From: JBBQSU01 sp038234815
GTDB lineage: Bacteria; Planctomycetota; Phycisphaerae; Tepidisphaerales; Tepidisphaeraceae
Direction of reading: 5' to 3'
Assembly: GCA_038234815.1 (NCBI GenBank)
Contig: JBBQSU010000093.1
Span: 1-13,874, forward strand
DNA length: 13,874 nucleotides
How positions within the stretch are numbered: position 1 is the first letter of the stretch; the number at the start of each line of letters is the position of its first letter. Below the pieces are notes generated by a model. That model saw nothing but the letters and a program-made list of their open reading frames with translations, made no database searches and was not told the DNA's origin. A program made the translations under genes and the position numbers. Positions 7,736 through 13,874 of the stretch are shown here, one piece after another.

Positions 7736-9007
7736 TTAGCGGCGGAGGCGGACGGGGGTGTGCTGGCAGTTGGGTTCTTCGGCCAGGTAGTTTTCCGTCG
7801 TCCCGAAAGCCCGGGCACGGCAGCCCATGCAGACGTTGGCGTATTCGCAAAGCCCGCACTTGCCTTCGAGCATGCTGGTATCGCGGAGGTCGGAGAAGAC
7901 CTTGCTTCGCCGCCAGATTTCCGGGAGGGGGACTTGTTTGATATTGCCCGAACTGACCGGGAGGTATCCGCAGGGGAAAACTTCACCGGTGTGGGAGACG
8001 AAGCAGACGGACTGGCCGGCGAGACAGCCTTTGGTCATAGCGGTCATGTCGGGTTGTCCGCCAGGATGGCCACCACCGTTTCCCGCGCCAGGGCCAGCCT
8101 GTCCGCCGGCATGACCGGGGTGTCCACCACTAGCGGCACCGGCGGCGTGGGCACTGACGGCACCGGGGTGCATGTTTTTGTGGGGATGGGCGGCCATGGG
8201 CATGGCTTTGCCGTCGGCCTTGGCCCGCTGGCGCATCACCCGGAAATAGTGGGGCGCGCACGTGGCTTTCAGATGAAGCTTGCCTTCCAAGCTTCTGTCA
8301 TAAATCCAGTTCAGCGCGTCTTCATACTCGTCGGGTTGAAGCATGATGGCTGGGTCCAATTCCATCCCGCAGCCGACGGGCACGAGCATGAAAATGTGCA
8401 GGGCATCGGCACCGAGGTCCAGCGCCAGCTTGTAGGTTTCGTCGAGCTTTTTGTAATTATGCCGGGCGACCGTGGTGTTGATCTGCATCGACATATCCAC
8501 CCGGCGCAGGGCTTTGAAGCCGGCGATCGAGGCGTCGAACGCACCCTTCCCGCGGAACTGATCGTGAGTGGGGGCGTCGGGGCCGTCGAAGCTGATCGAC
8601 ACACGCTTGATTCCGACGTCTTTGACACGCTGGGCCACTTCGGCGTTCATGATCGTTCCATTGGTGGCCAACGCGGCGGGGATGCCAACTTTGGCAGCCT
8701 CTTCGGCCAGTTCGAAGATGTCGGGGCGCATCATGGGTTCGCCGCCAGACAAGACCAGGATGGGCCGGCCCGTTTCGGGCAGCGAGCGGATGAAGGCCTT
8801 GGATTGTTCGGTCGTCAGGTCCTGCTTGCTAAGCTCACGGGAAACTTCCAGTCGCCGGCAATGGATGCAGGCGAGGTTGCAGCCGGTGGTGGTTTCCCAG
8901 AAGACCAAGCGCAACGGCGGAGCGCCTGTGGCCGAATCGACCTGGAGCATTTCTTCCCCGCGAGCAGTCGATCGGTCCTTCGGAAGCGTTGGCAGTTCAA
9001 TTCCCAT
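7736..9007 (-). CDS. ahbD: Radical SAM/SPASM protein, AhbD-like (heme biosynthesis)
   Basis: 423 aa. The radical SAM core has C43-x3-C47-x2-C50 (TGCNLACIHC), SGGEP (87-91) and ISFDGPDA. FMLVPVGCGMEL (206-217), KATCAPHYFR (247-256) and a SPASM-type Cys set (C328, C335, C346, C384, C387, C393, C396, C414) match the AhbD branch of the AhbC/AhbD/NirJ group. AhbD removes two propionate carboxyls of iron-coproporphyrin III to give heme b in the siroheme-dependent pathway. A Gly/Ala/His-rich stretch (about 266-322, seven His) separates core and SPASM domain and looks like a lineage-specific insertion. The ATG at 9007 follows AAGGTG at about 4-5 nt. It lies downstream of a ygbA-type gene on the same strand. 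A NirJ or AhbC role is an alternative; family call is firm, exact step less so. Confidence 0.75.
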   Translation of the reverse strand: MGIELPTLPKDRSTARGEEMLQVDSATGAPPLRLVFWETTTGCNLACIHCRRLEVSRELSKQDLTTEQSKAFIRSLPETGRPILVLSGGEPMMRPDIFELAEEAAKVGIPAALATNGTIMNAEVAQRVKDVGIKRVSISFDGPDAPTHDQFRGKGAFDASIAGFKALRRVDMSMQINTTVARHNYKKLDETYKLALDLGADALHIFMLVPVGCGMELDPAIMLQPDEYEDALNWIYDRSLEGKLHLKATCAPHYFRVMRQRAKADGKAMPMAAHPHKNMHPGAVSAHAAGAASGGHPGHAGGQAGPGAGNGGGHPGGQPDMTAMTKGCLAGQSVCFVSHTGEVFPCGYLPVSSGNIKQVPLPEIWRRSKVFSDLRDTSMLEGKCGLCEYANVCMGCRARAFGTTENYLAEEPNCQHTPVRLRR

Positions 9008-9070
9008 GATTCACCTTGTAGTTTTCAACCTAATTTTTAACGTAGCTATCGAAAAATCGCACTAGCTGAC

Positions 9071-9094
9071 CCGCTTGGGAAACCGCCCCAGCGG
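9071..9094. repeat. Hairpin upstream of the AhbD-like gene
   Basis: CCGCTTGGG (9071-9079) pairs with CCCCAGCGG (9086-9094) with one mismatch and a 6-nt loop. No T-run follows on the minus strand, so it is either a weak terminator for the ygbA-type gene or part of the leader/control region of the radical SAM gene. Confidence 0.4.
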
Positions 9095-9095
9095 A

Positions 9096-9115
9096 TTGTC
9101 CCAATTGTGGGACAA
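9096..9115. promoter_or_regulatory. Operator-like inverted repeat TTGTCCCA-N4-TGGGACAA
   Basis: Perfect 8-bp arms with a 4-nt centre lie about 90 bp upstream of the radical SAM start and 19 bp after the ygbA-type stop. A third half-site TGTCCCA is at 9123-9129, 26 bp from the first on the same strand. No T-run makes a terminator unlikely. The form suits a dimeric transcription factor; I do not recognise which one. Confidence 0.5.
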
Positions 9116-9133
9116 ATTCGCATGTCCCATGTC

Positions 9134-9484
9134 TTAGAATAGTAAATGGAACAGATAGTCCAATCGACCGCTAAATACCAGCTTTTTTCCTGAGAACCGC
9201 ATGACTTCCCGTATTTTTTCCCGGTACTTCGGAGCATAGCAGTGGCTGGGACAGTGCTTGCACGCGGGCTTGGGTTCCATGGGACAGTGGCTGCGCTTAA
9301 CAAACGCGTGGGTAAGGAGTTTCGTACACTCCTCGCAGAGGATAATGGGGTGCCCGGCGACGGTTGTTACGTCATGCAACTTCAGGTCGACCACCGCTTT
9401 TTCCAACAGCCGATGATGGTGATGGCAGTAGATCTCGATGAAGTTGGCCAGGGTCTTCAGATCTCGATGTACGGTTTTACTCAT
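9134..9484 (-). CDS. ygbA: YgbA-family (nitrous oxide-stimulated promoter) protein
   Basis: 116 aa, the usual length of this small cytosolic family. Diagnostic features are FIEIYCHHHH (15-24), CEEC (50-53), a conserved C67-P, and the signature CKHCPSHCYAPKYREKIREVMRFSG (Cys 75, 78 and 82). In Escherichia coli ygbA is induced by nitric oxide; the Cys clusters suggest metal or iron-sulfur binding, but the biochemical role is not settled. The ATG at 9484 has no clear Shine-Dalgarno. It is transcribed toward the AhbD-like gene (126-bp gap) and divergently from the solute-binding/kinase genes, so the 150-bp region 9485-9634 must hold control sites for both directions; I could not identify a known NO-regulator site there. 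Confidence 0.88.
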   Translation of the reverse strand: MSKTVHRDLKTLANFIEIYCHHHHRLLEKAVVDLKLHDVTTVAGHPIILCEECTKLLTHAFVKRSHCPMEPKPACKHCPSHCYAPKYREKIREVMRFSGKKLVFSGRLDYLFHLLF

Positions 9485-9526
9485 AACGCTAGTGCGAAAA
9501 GCAACCGGTGTGCCATTTTGCGTTTC

Positions 9527-9613
9527 TCAGGCCCGAACCGGCGGGAAAATCACTTGGCCCGCCATTTGTTTGATAGGCTTGGCGATGACCAGCATTTTGT
9601 CCGCACCAATCAT
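9527..9613 (-). CDS. Possible 28-residue small ORF upstream of ygbA
   Basis: A minus-strand frame of 28 codons (begins MIGADKMLVI, ends FPPVRA) with balanced, protein-like composition ends 42 bp before the ygbA start. No strong Shine-Dalgarno precedes it, only GGAT close to the ATG. It could be a leader peptide, the remnant of a gene, or chance. No family is recognised. Confidence 0.2.
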   Translation of the reverse strand: MIGADKMLVIAKPIKQMAGQVIFPPVRA

Positions 9614-9634
9614 ATCCGATTTTAGGGGGTTGGG

Positions 9635-10594
9635 GTGATCCGTTTAGCTATTAGCATCTGCTCAGTGCTGTTTCTGCTCCTGGCCCTGCTGTGGCTCGGG
9701 CGAGACAAGAACAGCCCAATCCCTGCCAGTCCGGCGAGCAATCCGGCAGGCCCCGTGGTTCTGCGCATGGGCGTCATCCCGGAACTCGATCTGGTCGCCC
9801 AACGGGCACGCTACCGGGCGCTCGCTGACGTGCTCGGCACAAAGCTGGGCGGGCGGGTCGAACTGGTAACGGTTTCGGGCTATCAGGATATTGTCAAAGA
9901 CTTTGAATCCGGGCAGATCGACTGCGCTTTCCTCGGCTCCCTGGTCGCGGTCCTCAGTCACGACCGCATGGGTGCGCAGATCGTCGCCAAGTCGGAAACG
10001 CCCGCCGGTCTGTCCAGTTATCGCGGGGTGATTTTCGTCAAAGAGGATTCCCCGATCCGGTCGGTCGGCGATCTGGCTGGCAAATCCCTGGCGTTAGTCC
10101 ATGGCACCTTGGGCGGGCACTTGTTTCCGATGGACGAGCTTTATCGCGCTGGCCTATTGAAGGACAAGGACCAGGTAAAGCTGGTGTTTTTTGGCACGCA
10201 CGAGGAAGCGATCTTGGCGGTGTCAAAAGGCGTTTGCGATGCCGGCGCAACCAAAAACCTTCGGATGGACGCCTTTGAGAAAGCCAACCCGCAGGTGAAA
10301 ATTCGGCGAATCATCGAAAGCCAAAGCGTCCCGGATAATGCCTTGGCCCTCCGCCGTGGTTTTGATCCCCAGGCCGGCATTGCTCTGACGAACATTCTGC
10401 TGAATCTGCACAACGACAGTGCCGGCCGGCTGGTCCTGACACGGTTTGGCCTGCGGCAGTTTCTGCCCTGTGACATCTCGGAATTTGCCGAGATTTATCG
10501 TCTCTCGGCCGACCTGGCCCCGGTGTGGGATCGCACGCAAATTGGCGGCGCAGCACCGGGCATAAACAAAGAGGGAACCGATGCTTCGCCGTAA
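9635..10594 (+). CDS. PhnD/AioX-like membrane-anchored solute-binding protein
   Basis: 319 aa from GTG 9635, with AGGGGG (9624-9629) at 5 nt. Residues about 3-21 form a signal anchor or uncleaved signal peptide without a lipobox. About 42-290 match the phosphate/phosphite/phosphonate-binding (PhnD-like) fold: RYRALADVLG (59-68), GQIDCAFLGSLV (93-104), YRGVIFVKEDSPIRSVGDLAGKS (129-151) and FFGTHEEAILAVSKGVCDAGAT (185-206). Periplasmic. No ABC permease or ATPase gene adjoins it. Instead its stop overlaps a HAMP sensor gene by 14 nt, the pattern of AioX (arsenite sensing, with AioS) and of the related sensor domain of TtrS (tetrathionate). A sensory role is therefore more likely than uptake. Cysteines 97, 201 and 279 are candidate ligand residues. 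Ligand unknown. Confidence 0.85.
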   Translation: MIRLAISICSVLFLLLALLWLGRDKNSPIPASPASNPAGPVVLRMGVIPELDLVAQRARYRALADVLGTKLGGRVELVTVSGYQDIVKDFESGQIDCAFLGSLVAVLSHDRMGAQIVAKSETPAGLSSYRGVIFVKEDSPIRSVGDLAGKSLALVHGTLGGHLFPMDELYRAGLLKDKDQVKLVFFGTHEEAILAVSKGVCDAGATKNLRMDAFEKANPQVKIRRIIESQSVPDNALALRRGFDPQAGIALTNILLNLHNDSAGRLVLTRFGLRQFLPCDISEFAEIYRLSADLAPVWDRTQIGGAAPGINKEGTDASP

Positions 10595-11597
10595 GATGCT
10601 GCTGAACTTCGCCCCGCTGGTCGTCATCCTGGTAGCGACCGCGATCACGATTATCTGGCTGCTGCAAGGCGTGCTGCAGGATCTCCGGCATATCAACAAC
10701 AACTCCTGGGTACTGGTGGAACAGGTCAACGGCCTGAGCGTGGACATCAATGCCGTCGAGATCGATCTGTACGAAATTCGGTTGGGAAAAGAACGACACT
10801 TGGATCGCTTGGTGGATACGCTCGCGTCCGTAAAGGAAGCGATCGAGAAGATCGGCGGGAATTATGTGATGACGAGCGAGGCCATGCCGGCGTACCGAGA
10901 CATAATCGAGGCGTTGCCGGAATTCGAGCAACATGTGGGGGCTTTGGCGACGGCCCAAAACGCCGATCAAGCACAGATTCACAACGATGCGGCACTGAAC
11001 ATCGCCTTGCAATTGCGCCGCGACACCCTGCCCCTTTCGCGCGTCGTGCAGGCGCACGCGCACCGCGAGCAGGAAGAACTGGTCTCCTGGTTCCGATGGC
11101 TGGTATTGGCGCTGGGGCTGGCGTTTCTGCTCGAGATCAATCTCACCATCGTCGTCACGTTGCGTATGGCCGCTGCGGTGCTGGAACCGGTCGACAAGCT
11201 TATCAATGCCACCCGCGAACTGGCGGCGGGGCATTATGATTACCGCGTGAAAGTGGCCCAGCAGGACGAGTTTGACGAACTAGCGCGGGCCTACAACGCC
11301 TTGGCGGAAAATCTTCAATCCAACGAAGCCCGCAAGATGGAAGTGCTGCGGCAGGTGGCTTTGGCGATGAATCACGAGCTGAACAACGCCGCGGCCATCA
11401 TTCATGTGCAGTTGCAGCGCATCAACCGGGACGCGGCTGGAAATCCGGCCTTGGAAGATCGGCTGAGACAGATTCAGACCAGTCTGTTGCGAATGACCCA
11501 GAGCGTGCAATGCCTCGGCAACGCTCGCCGAATTGTTTTGACGGAATACACCCCCGGCATGAAGATGCTGGACCTGACAAAATCTGCAGCCCCATAA
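10581..11597 (+). CDS. HAMP sensor protein with kinase H-box but no ATPase domain
   Basis: 338 aa. TM1 at about 7-29, a helical periplasmic domain (about 30-168), TM2 at about 169-195, HAMP at about 196-248, then a dimerisation/phosphotransfer helix pair with H-box AMNHELNNAAAII (262-274; phospho-acceptor candidate H265). The protein ends about 70 residues later with ...EYTPGMKMLDL plus a short tail; no N, G1, F or G2 box of a HATPase domain is present. Start ATG 10581 has GAGGG 5 nt upstream and overlaps the binding-protein stop, implying translational coupling. It may receive a signal from the binding protein and be phosphorylated by, or pass phosphate with, the full kinase encoded next. 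The stop looks natural rather than a frameshift: the 68 bp that follow encode no kinase domain. Confidence 0.85.
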   Translation: MLRRKMLLNFAPLVVILVATAITIIWLLQGVLQDLRHINNNSWVLVEQVNGLSVDINAVEIDLYEIRLGKERHLDRLVDTLASVKEAIEKIGGNYVMTSEAMPAYRDIIEALPEFEQHVGALATAQNADQAQIHNDAALNIALQLRRDTLPLSRVVQAHAHREQEELVSWFRWLVLALGLAFLLEINLTIVVTLRMAAAVLEPVDKLINATRELAAGHYDYRVKVAQQDEFDELARAYNALAENLQSNEARKMEVLRQVALAMNHELNNAAAIIHVQLQRINRDAAGNPALEDRLRQIQTSLLRMTQSVQCLGNARRIVLTEYTPGMKMLDLTKSAAP

Positions 11598-11665
11598 CCC
11601 GACGACCGATCGACGAAAGAACACTGAACATCGGACCGAAATAGGCCTTTTTATTTGTCTTCCTC

Positions 11666-13012
11666 ATGGCAAAGTCCGTGACTCCAGATCATCGGGAATG
11701 GTCCCCGCTGCTTAGCCAGCTTAGGTGGCTGGTGTCCTTGCGCTGGGTGGCCGGGGGTGTAGTGATCGTCGGATCGGTATTCGACACGCAATGGATGCAC
11801 TGGTACCCGGCGGGGCGATTCTTGCTGGCGGTGGGCGCATTTCTGCTGGCCTACAACCTTGTCATGTGGCTGGTCCTGCGGGCGGTACAGAACGAGCCGG
11901 TGCGCGCCCGCTTCGTCCTGCTCCTAAGCTGGATGCAGTTGCTGCTCGATCTGGCCTCGCTCACCTTTCTCACCCTTTGGACTGGCGGATCGCTCAGCCC
12001 CCTTCTGGGGTTCTTCGTCTTCCACATGGTCTTTGCCAGCCTGCTGCTTCCGAGAGAAATGGCCTACGGTGCCGCCACCGCCGCCGTGGTGCTGCTTTGG
12101 AGTGGCCTCTATCTGGCCGAACAGCTTCCGGCTGATTTTCAACATCGGCTGATGCTGGTGGGGCTGATTCTAACGTTGTATTTTACGGTCTTTTTGACCA
12201 ACCATGTCGTCCGCCCTTTGCGAGTTCAGCGACTGCGTTTGCTGCGCAAGAATCACCGGATTCGTTCCATGACCCGGCAGCTTCGGCGGCAGCAGAAAGC
12301 CCTGATTCAGCACGAGAAAATGGTGGCGATGGGTCAGATGGCCGCCGGGGTGGCGCATGAGATTGCCAATCCGCTGGCCAGCATGGACAGTTTGCTTCAG
12401 GTGATGCAGAGGCGGCCGGAGCGCGTCCGGCCCGAAGCCATTGACACCCTCCGCAAGCAGATCGATCGGATCAATCAGACCATTATTCGGATGAAGAATT
12501 TCGCCCACCCGGTCGATTCCGATCGGCAGATGATTTCGCTAAACGAAGTGATCGATCAGGCGCTGGGGCTGCTGGGATTCGATCAGCGCCTGCATAAGGT
12601 GGACATCCAGCGGGAATACGACGCGGACCTGGGGACCTTGCATCTCTGGCCGCAGGCGCTTCAGCAAGTACTGGTCAACCTGTTCAGCAACGCGCTGGAC
12701 GCGATGGAGCCGACCGAACAGCCAGTGCTGAGCATTCGCACGAGCCGGCGCGACGACCGCTGTGTCATCGAAGTGACCGACAATGGGACAGGGATCGCGG
12801 CCGAGAATATGGACCGGCTTTTCGAGCCGTTTTTTACCACCAAGCCAGTGGGAAAAGGCACGGGGCTGGGGCTGTCCATCAGCTACATGCTGGTGCAAAA
12901 ACAAGGCGGAAGCATCGGCGTGCGAAGCACCCGCGGAAAAGGCACCACCTTCACCATCCGTCTCCCCACCAAAGTCCCGCCGACGAAGAATGACCCGGCG
13001 ATATCGACATAA
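11666..13012 (+). CDS. Six-TM sensor histidine kinase, RegB/PrrB-like
   Basis: 448 aa. About six membrane helices (residues 25-180) begin with LRWLVSLRW, as in RegB-type redox kinases. GGSLSPL (107-113) sits where RegB has its quinone-site motif GGxxNPF, with Asn and Phe replaced. A coiled linker (190-220) leads to the H-box GVAHEIANPLASM (228-240, H231) and a complete HATPase domain: N-box VLVNLFSNALDAM (335-347), G1 DNGTGI (372-377), F-box FFTTK (389-393), G2 GKGTGLGLS (397-405). Thus it should autophosphorylate in the cytoplasm. No clear ribosome site precedes ATG 11666, which lies 68 bp after the HAMP gene; same operon likely. No response regulator is in the window. Kinase call certain; RegB kinship moderate. 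Confidence 0.92.
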   Translation: MAKSVTPDHREWSPLLSQLRWLVSLRWVAGGVVIVGSVFDTQWMHWYPAGRFLLAVGAFLLAYNLVMWLVLRAVQNEPVRARFVLLLSWMQLLLDLASLTFLTLWTGGSLSPLLGFFVFHMVFASLLLPREMAYGAATAAVVLLWSGLYLAEQLPADFQHRLMLVGLILTLYFTVFLTNHVVRPLRVQRLRLLRKNHRIRSMTRQLRRQQKALIQHEKMVAMGQMAAGVAHEIANPLASMDSLLQVMQRRPERVRPEAIDTLRKQIDRINQTIIRMKNFAHPVDSDRQMISLNEVIDQALGLLGFDQRLHKVDIQREYDADLGTLHLWPQALQQVLVNLFSNALDAMEPTEQPVLSIRTSRRDDRCVIEVTDNGTGIAAENMDRLFEPFFTTKPVGKGTGLGLSISYMLVQKQGGSIGVRSTRGKGTTFTIRLPTKVPPTKNDPAIST

Positions 13013-13083
13013 TAAACAATGACCCCCTAATGAACCAGCGGGTATTTCAAAAGACTTCTTTTAGCACAAGGAACCGATCACCC

Positions 13084-13874
13084 ATGACTCAGTCCATTCC
13101 CATTCATCGTGGCATGACTTTTGGATTTTACGCCCGCAACGGCTATTACGCTTCGCCGGTCGCACGGCAGCAGGTGGACAAGATGAAGGCCCTGAACATC
13201 AATTGGGTCTGTCTCGTCGTCACCGTTTTACAGGAAACTTATGCCAGCGGACGTCAGTTCCGAGATTTCAAGATCACTCCGGCCGACGACGAGCTTCGTG
13301 ACATCATCGACTACATTCATCAACAGGGCATGAAAGTGCAGCTTCGTCCGATGCTGGAATGCTGGGACGGCACGCAGCGGATTCACATCATGTTTCCCGG
13401 CGACGCCGAGATCATACCCGGCAAGCCAATCACCCACGCGAGCCGCTGGTTTGAAAGCATGTGCGATCGCACGCTGCACTACGCCCGACTGGCCACGCGC
13501 GGGGGATGCGAAGCCTTCGGCATCGACAGCGAGATCGACCGCTTCACCGACTACAATGATCGTTGGAAGAAAGTGGTACAAGCCGCTCGGAGCGTCTATT
13601 CCGGCCATGTGACATCGAGCCATACTGGCTTGGTCAATTTCCTCAAAGAACTGCAGCGTCCCGACCATTGGTTCCGTGATCTGGATTCGCTGGGCACCAG
13701 CTTTTACGATGCGGCCGCCAATAAGGCCGGCGCGACAATGGATGAAATGGTTGCCTTCCTGCAACCCAGACTCGAACACCATCGCAAGATCGCGCAACTT
13801 TACGGCAAGCCGTATTATTTCGGCGAAGCCGGCTGCTGCGCAACTTCCGGTGCCACCCAAGTTCCGTATTTCTG
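13084..13874 (+). CDS. TIM-barrel glycoside hydrolase, GH113-like, cut by the window end
   Basis: The first 263 residues are visible; the frame is open at the edge. The start is ATG 13084, with AAGGA (13068-13072) 11 nt upstream. No signal peptide. Pattern of a (beta/alpha)8 barrel: RGMTFGFY (9-16), MKALNINWVCLVVT (34-47), ELRDIIDYIHQQGMKVQLRPML (70-91), GIDSEID (147-153) with candidate acid/base E150, and YYFGEAGC (244-251) with candidate nucleophile E248. This order matches GH113 beta-mannanase-like enzymes and relatives; substrate cannot be told. It follows the kinase gene by 71 bp on the same strand without a visible terminator between them. A related uncharacterised clan-A glycosidase family is the main alternative. 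Confidence 0.75.
   Translation, partial: MTQSIPIHRGMTFGFYARNGYYASPVARQQVDKMKALNINWVCLVVTVLQETYASGRQFRDFKITPADDELRDIIDYIHQQGMKVQLRPMLECWDGTQRIHIMFPGDAEIIPGKPITHASRWFESMCDRTLHYARLATRGGCEAFGIDSEIDRFTDYNDRWKKVVQAARSVYSGHVTSSHTGLVNFLKELQRPDHWFRDLDSLGTSFYDAAANKAGATMDEMVAFLQPRLEHHRKIAQLYGKPYYFGEAGCCATSGATQVPYF

Noticed and set aside
7706..9040. 444-codon plus-strand frame opposite the radical SAM gene
   Set aside because: Complement of a gene with clear radical SAM and SPASM motifs; no recognisable domain of its own.
9635..10594. Phosphonate ABC transporter component (PhnD)
   Set aside because: No permease or ATPase gene is adjacent; overlap with a sensor gene and the signal anchor favour an AioX-like sensory role.
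13228..13860. 210-codon minus-strand frame at the right edge
   Set aside because: The plus strand encodes a coherent TIM-barrel glycosidase with a start codon and ribosome site; the minus frame is its shadow.
1..13874. CRISPR arrays, insertion sequences, defence or phage genes
   Set aside because: No regularly spaced repeats, transposase, integrase or phage-type proteins were found on either strand.

Overview
The window reads as a GC-rich bacterial chromosome segment. A PEP-CTERM exported protein, several carbohydrate-active enzymes and an RegB/AioX-type sensory cluster fit Planctomycetota (perhaps Phycisphaerae) or the neighbouring PVC group. This is inferred from gene content only; no marker gene here settles the taxonomy.

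Layout. Positions 1-113 hold the tail of a plus-strand gene (frame uncertain) and a strong terminator. A minus-strand tRNA-Arg(ACG) lies at 435-508 with its own promoter-like sequence. A long non-coding gap (509-1272) contains a 32-bp inverted repeat. On the minus strand follow a GH15 glucoamylase-type enzyme with a ferredoxin domain at its C-terminus (1273-3711) and a small PEP-CTERM protein (3832-4539). Divergent from these are two plus-strand glycosidases, GH29 alpha-L-fucosidase (4894-6231) and GH32 beta-fructosidase (6311-7648). Neither has a signal peptide, so both probably act on imported oligosaccharides in the cytoplasm.

Convergent to GH32 is a minus-strand pair: an AhbD-like radical SAM/SPASM protein of alternative heme synthesis (7736-9007) and, upstream, a YgbA-family (nitric-oxide-induced) protein (9134-9484). 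A TTGTCCCA-N4-TGGGACAA inverted repeat lies between them.

Divergent again is a plus-strand sensory module: a membrane-anchored PhnD/AioX-like solute-binding protein (9635-10594), an overlapping HAMP protein with a histidine-kinase H-box but no ATPase domain (10581-11597), and a complete six-TM RegB-like histidine kinase (11666-13012). No response regulator is in view. The window ends inside a TIM-barrel glycosidase resembling GH113 (13084-13874).

Most unusual points: the glucoamylase-ferredoxin fusion, whose second cluster motif carries Asp in place of one Cys, and the split sensor module in which a kinase-like protein lacking a catalytic domain sits between a binding protein and a full kinase. 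Heme synthesis, NO response and a redox-type kinase side by side hint at a respiratory or redox theme; that link is inference.
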